This document shows positions 1-4,610 of a stretch of DNA of 6,012 nucleotides, piece after piece. Both the position numbers and the translations under genes were made by a program. The first letter of the stretch is position 1; each line of letters opens with the position of its first letter. The notes beneath the pieces are model-generated. The model saw only the letters and a list, made by a program, of their open reading frames with translations. It searched no databases and was not told the origin of the DNA. The stretch is from an uncultured Clostridium sp. (GTDB lineage Bacteria > Bacillota_A > Clostridia > TANB77 > CAG-508). Where the stretch lies: contig CAMXLV010000098.1 of NCBI GenBank assembly GCA_947244675.1, positions 1 through 6,012 of the forward strand, in the 5' to 3' direction.

Positions 1-1235
1 CACCTTTTGAAGTACAAATTCGTACTTGGGATATGCATAGAATTGCAGAATTTGGAATTGCTGCCCATTGGGCATATAAAGAAGCAAATTACTTTGGTAA
101 AAAAACATCGGTAAAAGTAGAAGAAGATAAACTTGCTTGGCTTCGTGAAACTTTAGAATGGCAAAGAGAAATGCAAGATCCACAAGAATTTCTAAACACC
201 TTAAAAACAGAATTATTTGAAGATGAAGTTTATGTTTTTACGCCCAAAGGTGAAATTAAAGTATTACCAAGAGGGGCAACCCCAATTGACTTTGCTTATA
301 TGATTCATGCTGAGATAGGTCACCATATGACAGGATGCAAAGTTAATAGCAAAATGATGCCAATTATTACAACATTGAAGAGTGGAGATATTATAGAAAT
401 TATTACATCAGAAAATTCAAAAGGTCCAAGTAGAGATTGGCTAAAATTTGTAAAGAGTACAAGTGCAAAAAATAAAATTTTAAGTTGGTTTAAAAAGGCA
501 CAAAAAGCAGAAAATATTGAAAAAGGAAAAGAACTAATTGAAAAAGAGATAAAAAGAATTGGCTTTATTCATAATGACTTATTTAAAAGCGAATACATAG
601 AACCTATGTTAGAAAAATATAAATATAAAAACTTAGAAGAAATGTATGCAGCAGTTGGATTTGGTGCTAATTCATCTGTTAAAGTAATTGCTAAAATGTT
701 ACAAGAATATCGTAGAGAACATGAAGAAGAAAACATTGAAGCAAAAATAGAAGAATTAGCCAAAGCAAGATTACGAAGACCAAAACCATCTAATTCTGGT
801 GTAATAGTGAAAGGAATTGATAATTGTTTAGTAAAATTATCTAAATGTTGTAATCCACTTCCTGGAGATGAAATTATAGGATATATTACAAAAGGGAGAG
901 GGGTATCAGTTCATCGAAAAGATTGTATTAATGTAAAAGATTTATTTTTAGAAGAAAATAGAATGATAGATGTAGAATGGTACCAAGAACATAGTTCTTC
1001 TTATCAAGTAGATATTCAAGTATACTCTAATGATAGAAGTGGATTATTAATGGACATTTTAAGAGAAATAGGTACAACCAAAGCAAAAATTTTAGGTGTT
1101 AATACTAAAACAACCAAAGAAAAAATTGCGATTATGGACATTACTTTAGAAATTGAAAACTTGGAAGAATTAAATAAAGCACAAAAAGCAATTAGAAAAG
1201 TAAATAGTGTTTATGAAGTAAGAAGAAAAAAATAG
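1..1235 (+). CDS. rel: Bifunctional (p)ppGpp synthetase/hydrolase Rel, C-terminal part (5' truncated by window)
   Basis: RelA/SpoT-family enzyme that makes and degrades the stringent-response alarmone (p)ppGpp in the cytosol at the ribosome. The reading frame is already open at base 3 (PFEVQIRTWDMHRIAEFG), which is the end of the synthetase domain, so the ATG at 33 is an internal methionine and the real start lies upstream. The rest follows the long-Rel order: the conserved GIAAHWAYKE stretch, a TGS domain (about 222-405, starting DEVYVFTPKGEIKVLPRGAT), a helical linker, a Cys-rich zinc-finger-like segment with SKCCNPLPGDEIIGYITKGR (about 815-935), and a C-terminal ACT domain (about 1000-1230, with SNDRSGLLMDILREIG). 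The hydrolase domain is outside the window. The stop TAG overlaps the next gene's ribosome binding site, so the two are probably co-transcribed. There is no frame break here and no CGG or AGG codon. Family assignment is secure; whether hydrolase activity is intact cannot be seen. Confidence 0.95.
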   Translation, partial: PFEVQIRTWDMHRIAEFGIAAHWAYKEANYFGKKTSVKVEEDKLAWLRETLEWQREMQDPQEFLNTLKTELFEDEVYVFTPKGEIKVLPRGATPIDFAYMIHAEIGHHMTGCKVNSKMMPIITTLKSGDIIEIITSENSKGPSRDWLKFVKSTSAKNKILSWFKKAQKAENIEKGKELIEKEIKRIGFIHNDLFKSEYIEPMLEKYKYKNLEEMYAAVGFGANSSVKVIAKMLQEYRREHEEENIEAKIEELAKARLRRPKPSNSGVIVKGIDNCLVKLSKCCNPLPGDEIIGYITKGRGVSVHRKDCINVKDLFLEENRMIDVEWYQEHSSSYQVDIQVYSNDRSGLLMDILREIGTTKAKILGVNTKTTKEKIAIMDITLEIENLEELNKAQKAIRKVNSVYEVRRKK

Positions 1236-1245
1236 GAGAAGATCG

Positions 1246-1894
1246 ATGAAACTAAAAGAACTTAAAATTGATACTTGGATTGGAGATCCAACAAATTGTT
1301 ATATGCTAATTGATGAGGAATCCAAAGAAATAATGGTAATTGATCCAGCAGGAGAAGTAGAAACAATCAAGGAATGGATTACTATTATGGGGGGAACTCT
1401 AAAATATATCTATTTAACCCATTGTCATGGTGATCATATTATGCGGTGTAACCGATTTAAAAAAGCAATGTGGTGGAAAAATATTAATTCATAGAGAAGA
1501 TAGTGAAGGTTTAAACAATCCACAAATTAATTTGTCTCCTTATATAGGAATGGGAGAAATTGAATTAGAAGCAGACTCTAGAATTGATGATGGTGATTTA
1601 ATTCATTTAGGAAACTTAGCATTTAAAGTACTTCATACACCTGGTCACACAAAAGGAAGCACAAGTCTTTATTGTGAAAAGGAGAATTGTTTGTTTTCGG
1701 GAGATACTATTTTTAGAGGAACATGGGGACGAACCGATTTACCAACTTCTAGTATAGAAGAGATTATGAAGTCAATTAATGAAAAAATTATGACTTTGCC
1801 AGATGAAACAATTGTGTATCCAGGGCATGGTATGATGGCAATGCTAAAAGATGAAAAACCAATTTATTTGGAACTAAAACCAAAATTATTTTAA
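1246..1894 (+). CDS. Metallo-beta-lactamase-fold hydrolase (glyoxalase II-like), needs a +1 frameshift at 1444
   Basis: Small cytosolic metal-dependent hydrolase of the MBL superfamily, related to hydroxyacylglutathione hydrolase/YcbL-type proteins; the substrate is unknown. The start is fixed by AGGAG at 1234-1238, inside the stop of rel. The first frame gives residues 1-66 and ends in the metal motif THCHGDH (H59, H61, D63, H64). It then runs into an unrelated tail and stops at 1494. The remaining motifs are in the +1 frame: GVTDLKKQCGG, TPGHTKGS (H134), FSGDTIF (D153) and YPGHG (H194). Joining at ATG-C-GGT (1441-1447) gives 215 residues, a normal length for this family, with no missing or extra residue around the HI-x-GV segment. 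All expected metal ligands are present only in the joined protein. The gene lies between rel and hisS, a usual clostridial location. It could be a pseudogene or carry an assembly error, but the clean motifs on both sides argue for a used gene. Confidence 0.85.
1441..1447 (+). other. +1 frameshift junction at in-frame CGG (MBL hydrolase)
   Basis: The zero frame reads ATT ATG CGG TGT. Skipping C1444 gives ATT ATG GGT GTA ACC GAT, which continues the MBL family sequence. There is no homopolymer run at the junction, so this is not a typical length error in a base run. The ATG codon before it would pair poorly after a +1 slip (TGC), which favours out-of-frame tRNA binding or four-base decoding over slippage of the P-site tRNA (inference). 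Confidence 0.7.
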
Positions 1895-1900
1895 AGAACC

Positions 1901-1929
1901 TTGAAAATTATGTGAAGTTATAGTATAAT
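1901..1929 (+). promoter_or_regulatory. Sigma-A type promoter for the small gene
   Basis: TTGAAA at 1901-1906 and a perfect TATAAT at 1924-1929 are separated by exactly 17 bases. It begins 7 bases after the stop of the MBL hydrolase gene. The predicted transcript start is near 1936. It is the best promoter on this strand before hisS, and the next strong terminator is at 2267-2321, which defines a unit of about 385 nucleotides. Confidence 0.8.
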
Positions 1930-1982
1930 GGTGTCGTAACAAAACTAGATAGAATAGTGAAAACAGGAGGAGGACAAGAAAA

Positions 1983-2260
1983 ATGGCAAAAAAAATTACT
2001 GTAAGGCGGAAAATGTAGGATACTACGTTGAACAACTAAAAAAAGACGATGAGATTTACTATTATGTAGTAAATCTTGGTGAAAGAAAGGACGTGTTAGA
2101 GATAATTCAACGTCCAGAAGGAGCCATAATCGCAATGAGCAGAAATAATTTCTGCTATTGTGAGGAAGTAGTAATTACTACAAAGGAGAATAAAGCAAGA
2201 CTCCTTTGTAGTGTGCAGCAACATGAAGGACAACTCGCTATTCTTGCAATTGAAGAATAG
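1983..2260 (+). CDS. Small unrecognised protein, about 91 residues, zero frame blocked by an early stop; needs frameshifting at AGG/CGG
   Basis: I do not recognise this protein. A strong ribosome binding site (AGGAGGAGG, 1965-1973) precedes ATG 1983. The zero frame gives only MAKKITV, then the tandem arginine codons AGG CGG, two codons and TAG at 2016. A second frame is open from 1985 to the TAG at 2258-2260. It encodes a protein-like sequence with GYYVEQLKKDDEIYYYVV, VLEIIQRPEGAIIAMSR and a C-terminal QLAILAIEE; there is no signal peptide or membrane segment, and I would guess a small beta-rich soluble protein. Three joins are possible: (a) +1 at AGG 2004 (A-GGC) and again at AGG 2017 (A-GGA), giving MAKKITVGGKCGYYVEQL and 91 residues; (b) -1 near AGG/CGG, giving MAKKITVRAENVGYYV; (c) -1 slippage or one missing A in the A8 run at 1988-1995, giving MAKKNYCKAENVGYYV and 92 residues. 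I favour (a) because it uses the rule seen at the other three junctions. It has its own promoter and terminator. A structured RNA is the alternative reading. Confidence 0.5.
2004..2019 (+). other. Candidate double +1 frameshift site: AGG CGG tandem and a following AGG
   Basis: The zero frame reads GTA AGG CGG AAA ATG TAG. A +1 skip at either AGG 2004 or CGG 2007 enters the same frame (GGC GGA AAA TGT, or AGG C GGA). The next in-frame codon of this class is AGG 2017, where a second skip gives GGA TAC TAC and the long open frame. The only other exit from the intermediate frame is TGA at 2029. AGG appears in-frame nowhere else in the window by eye. Confidence 0.4.
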
Positions 2261-2266
2261 TGAAGT

Positions 2267-2321
2267 AAAAAAGGGGAGGCACTCTAAGGAAACTTTTTCC
2301 GAAAGGGGCCTCCCCTTTTTT
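2267..2321 (+). terminator. Strong Rho-independent terminator upstream of hisS
   Basis: A perfect 14 bp stem pairs AAAAAAGGGGAGGC (2267-2280) with GCCTCCCCTTTTTT (2308-2321). The 27-base loop holds a second small stem, GGAAA/TTTCC (2288-2300). It ends the small-gene transcript seven bases after its stop codon. Because it lies only 27 bases before the hisS ATG with no promoter visible between, hisS may depend on read-through. Confidence 0.85.
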
Positions 2322-2348
2322 AAAATAAAAAGAAAGAAGGGGATAAAT

Positions 2349-3666
2349 ATGAAACAAACAGAACCAAGAACATTAGCACGGATTTATGGAATTATTACCA
2401 AAAGAACAAATATTATTTAACCAAATGAAAGAAAAAATAGAAAAAACTTATCAACAATTTGGATTTTTACCATTAGATACACCAGTAATAGAATTGTCTG
2501 ATGTGTTATTAGCTAAAGCAGGAGGGGAAACCGAAAAACAAATTTATCGTTTTAGTAAAGGAGAAAATGACTTATCTTTACGATTTGATTTAACAGTTCC
2601 CCTTTCTAAATATGTAGCTAAAAATTATGGAAATTTAAGTTTTCCTTTTAGAAGATATCAAATAGGAAAAGTTTATCGTGGTGAAAAAACACAAAAAGGA
2701 AGATTTCGAGAATTTTACCAATGTGACATTGATATAATAGGAGATGAGAACTTAGATATTATCAATGACGCAGAACTTCCAAGTATTATCTATACTATAT
2801 TCAAAGAATTAGGATTTGATCATTTTACCATTTGTATAAATAATCGAAAAATCCTAAATGGTTTATTCCAAAGTATGGGACAAAAAGAAAATGCTACTGA
2901 TATTTTAAGAATCATTGACAAAATTGATAAAATTGGAAAAGAAGCTGTAAAAGAAGAATTAAGCAAAATAAAAGTAGAAACAAAAGACATTGAAAAAATA
3001 ATGAATTTTATTGCCATTGATGGAAATTCTTATGAAAAATTAGAAAAGTTAGAAAAATTGGATATTGATAATATAGATTATCAAAAAGGAGTAGAAGAAT
3101 TAAAAGAGGTAATAAAAAATATTGAGTTATTTGGTGTACCAGATACGAATTTTAAAGTAGACCTAACCATAGCAAGAGGGTTGGATTATTATACAGGAAC
3201 AGTATATGAAACATTTTTAAATGATTATAGAGAAATAGGAAGTATTTGTTCTGGAGGAAGATATGAAGATCTTGCCAAATATTATACAGATAAAAAATTA
3301 CCAGGTGTTGGTATTTCAATTGGATTAACAAGATTATTTTACAAATTGAACGAATTGAATTTAATACAAGCAAGCAAAAATTCAATGGCACAAGTATTAA
3401 TCATACCAATGTTAGAAAATTATGAAGAACCAATAAAATTAGCAACTAACCTAAGAAATCTTGGGATTTGTACAGAAATCTATTTGAATGATAAAAAATT
3501 AAAAACAAAATTTAAGTATGCTGATAAATTAAAAATACCATATGTAATTGTAATAGGAGAAGATGAAATAGCTACAAATCAAATTACTATAAAGAATATG
3601 GAAACAGGAGAAGAAACAAAATTAACTAGAAAAGCAGAAGAAATAGTAGCATTTTTAAAAGCATAG
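2349..3666 (+). CDS. hisS: Histidine-tRNA ligase, needs a +1 frameshift at 2379
   Basis: Class II aminoacyl-tRNA synthetase that charges tRNA-His with histidine in the cytosol; essential in nearly all bacteria. ATG 2349 is chosen because AAGGGG (2337-2342) lies at good spacing and the encoded MKQTEPRTL is the clostridial HisS N terminus. The zero frame meets CGG at codon 11 and stops at 2420. Skipping C2379 (GCA-C-GGA) gives PRTLAGFMELLPKEQ, the expected family sequence, and a 438-residue protein of normal length. Landmarks: VPLSKYV and the motif 2 region KVYRGEKTQKGRFREFYQ (about residues 107-125), the histidine-specific ARGLDYYTGTVYE (about 275-287), motif 3 GVGISIGLTRLF (about 319-330), then an anticodon-binding domain (about 343-438). 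ATG 2386 could start the second frame, but it has no ribosome binding site and would lose 12 conserved N-terminal residues. No T-box leader motif is visible upstream, and no aspS follows as it often does. Confidence 0.92.
2376..2382 (+). other. +1 frameshift junction at in-frame CGG (hisS)
   Basis: The zero frame reads TTA GCA CGG ATT TAT. Skipping C2379 gives TTA GCA GGA TTT ATG GAA, which is the expected HisS sequence. The GCA-C-GGN context is the same as at the nrdD junction. The overlap available for shifting ends at the zero-frame stop at 2418-2420. Confidence 0.7.
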
Positions 3667-3674
3667 CAAAATTT

Positions 3675-3749
3675 GAAGATGAACAAAAATAGAGCATATA
3701 GAGTAATCTAAAAGGACAAAGTTTTTTCATTATGCTCTTTTTGTTCTTC
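3675..3749. terminator. Probable bidirectional terminator between hisS and the regulator
   Basis: GAGCATA (3692-3698) pairs with TATGCTC (3731-3737). The flanks GAACAAAAA (3681-3689) and TTTTTGTTC (3738-3746) continue the pairing across a 2-base bulge. In both directions the core stem is followed by a run of five T, so it can end both hisS and the convergent regulator gene, whose stop codon is at 3750-3752. The 32-base loop makes it less compact than usual. Confidence 0.7.
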
Positions 3750-4382
3750 TTATTTGTATAATAAAGTAATTTTATTTCCTTGTTTTTGAATAAAACCATC
3801 ATCTTTTAAAAGTTTTAATTCACGCATCATAGCACTTCTATCAATACTTAGATAATCTGCTAAATCAGTTAAAGAAAAAGGAAGCAAAAAAGTTTTACTT
3901 AAAGTTCTTGTAGATAGCATTGTAAAATAACCAATTAATTTATCACGAATGGATCTTTTAGTAAGTAGTTCAATTCGCATATTTAAGTCTGTTACTTTAC
4001 TTAAGATTAGTTCTGGCAAATTCTCAGATAAAATTTGGTGAAACTTGCAATTATTTCTACATTTATTACGAATATCATTATAGCTATAAAATAATACATG
4101 ACATTTTTCTCGTGCTTCAACAAGTAATTCATTATTCGTTGTAATTGTATAAAAAACTTCGCCAAACACATCATTTTTTGAAAAATGTTCTACAATTGTT
4201 CGATTTCCATTTAAATCATAACGAACTAAATCTGCATTTCCATCTATCAAAATGCAAAATTGATTTCTTTTTTTTATATAACTTGTAATAATTTCATTTT
4301 TTAAAAAGGATTTTTTTTGCACACGATGACAGCTGTTCTCGAAGTTTTGCATAAAATCCTGTATAGCAAAATTGATATCCAT
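3750..4382 (-). CDS. Crp/Fnr-family transcriptional regulator
   Basis: Cytosolic DNA-binding regulator of 210 residues, normal for the family. Residues about 25-105 form the cyclic-nucleotide-binding-like beta roll (FCILIDGNADLVRYDLNG, then DVFGEVFY). A long dimerisation helix covers about 112-150. The C-terminal winged helix-turn-helix is at about 165-207 (FSLTDLADYLSIDRSAMMRELK), with the recognition helix DRSAMMRELKLL. AAGGAG on the minus strand (4392-4397) supports the start. It has five cysteines (18, 43, 94, 108, 112), including C-x3-C at 108-112, but not the clear N-terminal iron-sulphur motif of classical Fnr, so the signal is unknown. It is divergent from nrdD, and palindromes in the shared gap suggest control of itself and of nrdD. 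There is no frame break and no CGG or AGG codon. Arginines use AGA, CGT and CGA. Confidence 0.9.
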   Translation of the reverse strand: MDINFAIQDFMQNFENSCHRVQKKSFLKNEIITSYIKKRNQFCILIDGNADLVRYDLNGNRTIVEHFSKNDVFGEVFYTITTNNELLVEAREKCHVLFYSYNDIRNKCRNNCKFHQILSENLPELILSKVTDLNMRIELLTKRSIRDKLIGYFTMLSTRTLSKTFLLPFSLTDLADYLSIDRSAMMRELKLLKDDGFIQKQGNKITLLYK

Positions 4383-4408
4383 ATTTATATTCTCCTTAAG
4401 ATATTTTT

Positions 4409-4437
4409 ATTATATCAATTTTAAGTTGCAAATGCAA
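4409..4437 (-). promoter_or_regulatory. Promoter of the Crp/Fnr-family gene
   Basis: On the minus strand TTGCAT (4437-4432) and a perfect TATAAT (4414-4409) are separated by 17 bases. The -35 lies inside the palindrome at 4425-4438, so binding there should block polymerase, which fits autorepression (inference). Confidence 0.65.
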
Positions 4438-4438
4438 C
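4425..4438. promoter_or_regulatory. Candidate operator 1, palindrome GTTGCAAATGCAAC
   Basis: A perfect inverted repeat of 6 bases (GTTGCA, AA, TGCAAC) over the regulator's -35. It has the same GTTG-N6-CAAC form as the second site at 4537. A further 10-base palindrome, CAATGCATTG, adjoins it at 4438-4447. Confidence 0.55.
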
Positions 4439-4466
4439 AATGCATTGAAATTTTTCTGTAATTAAT

Positions 4467-4496
4467 TTGTAATACAATTGTAATAAACAATAAAAT
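4467..4496 (+). promoter_or_regulatory. Alternative upstream promoter for nrdD (weak)
   Basis: TTGTAA (4467-4472) and TAAAAT (4491-4496) with 18 bases between. If used, operator 2 would lie about 35-50 bases downstream of the start, a position suited to repression. It is less convincing than the arrangement at 4537-4577. Confidence 0.3.
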
Positions 4497-4536
4497 CTTA
4501 CACTAAACGACTTTTAAAAAGTATCAAATTATTTTA

Positions 4537-4577
4537 GTTGTTTTTGCAACAGAAAAACAAAATAGATGAGATATAAT
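4537..4577 (+). promoter_or_regulatory. Candidate operator 2 and activator-dependent nrdD promoter
   Basis: GTTGTTTTTGCAAC (4537-4550) matches operator 1 in form. Downstream is TATAAT (4572-4577) without a properly spaced -35. With a transcript start near 4584 the palindrome is centred at about -41, the classical class II activation position for Crp/Fnr proteins. This suggests that the divergent regulator switches nrdD on, with a leader of about 27 bases (inference). Confidence 0.5.
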
Positions 4578-4610
4578 AAGCAAGTAAAAAATAAGAAATG
4601 GGGGAGAACA

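Larger units (their letters stand above)
1936..2321 (+). ncRNA. Hairpin-tiled transcript overlapping the small gene (candidate structured or dual-function RNA)
   Basis: Between the promoter and the terminator I find successive local hairpins. AATGTAG/CTACGTT with a GATA loop (2012-2029, one G-U pair) contains the zero-frame TAG. AGATTTACTA/TAGTAAATCT is a perfect 10 bp stem (2052-2061 with 2067-2076). GGACGT/ACGTCC pairs 2089-2094 with 2110-2115. AGCAGAAA/TTTCTGCT is 8 bp with a 3-base loop (2138-2156). ACTACAAAGGAG/CTCCTTTGTAGT is a perfect 12 bp stem (2177-2188 with 2201-2212). The terminator stem follows. Neighbouring genes do not show this density to my eye. This could be structured mRNA that stimulates or regulates frameshifting, or a non-coding RNA with an incidental open frame. 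It matches no RNA family that I recognise. Confidence 0.4.

Noticed and set aside
569..763. Minus-strand open frame inside rel
   Set aside because: It is antisense to a well-recognised domain of rel and has no ribosome binding site.
1988..1995. A8 run as a classical -1 slippery site or homopolymer error for the small gene
   Set aside because: Possible, and kept as an alternative. It ignores the coincidence of the unused AGG CGG pair a few codons later, so I rank it lower than the NGG rule.
1908..2135. Minus-strand open frame over the promoter and small gene
   Set aside because: It has no recognisable protein features, runs antisense across a consensus promoter, and is explained as a shadow of the small gene.
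2160..2348. T-box riboswitch before hisS
   Set aside because: The conserved T-box antiterminator sequence (AGGGTGG-type core) is absent; only ordinary hairpins and the terminator are present.
2386..3666. ATG 2386 as the true hisS start
   Set aside because: No ribosome binding site precedes it and it discards the conserved PRTLxGF N terminus that is present upstream across the frame change.
4467..4482. TTGTAATACAA and TACAATTGTA palindromes as an NrdR box
   Set aside because: They do not match the ACAC-AT-rich-TGTG form of NrdR boxes and are short AT-rich palindromes expected by chance.
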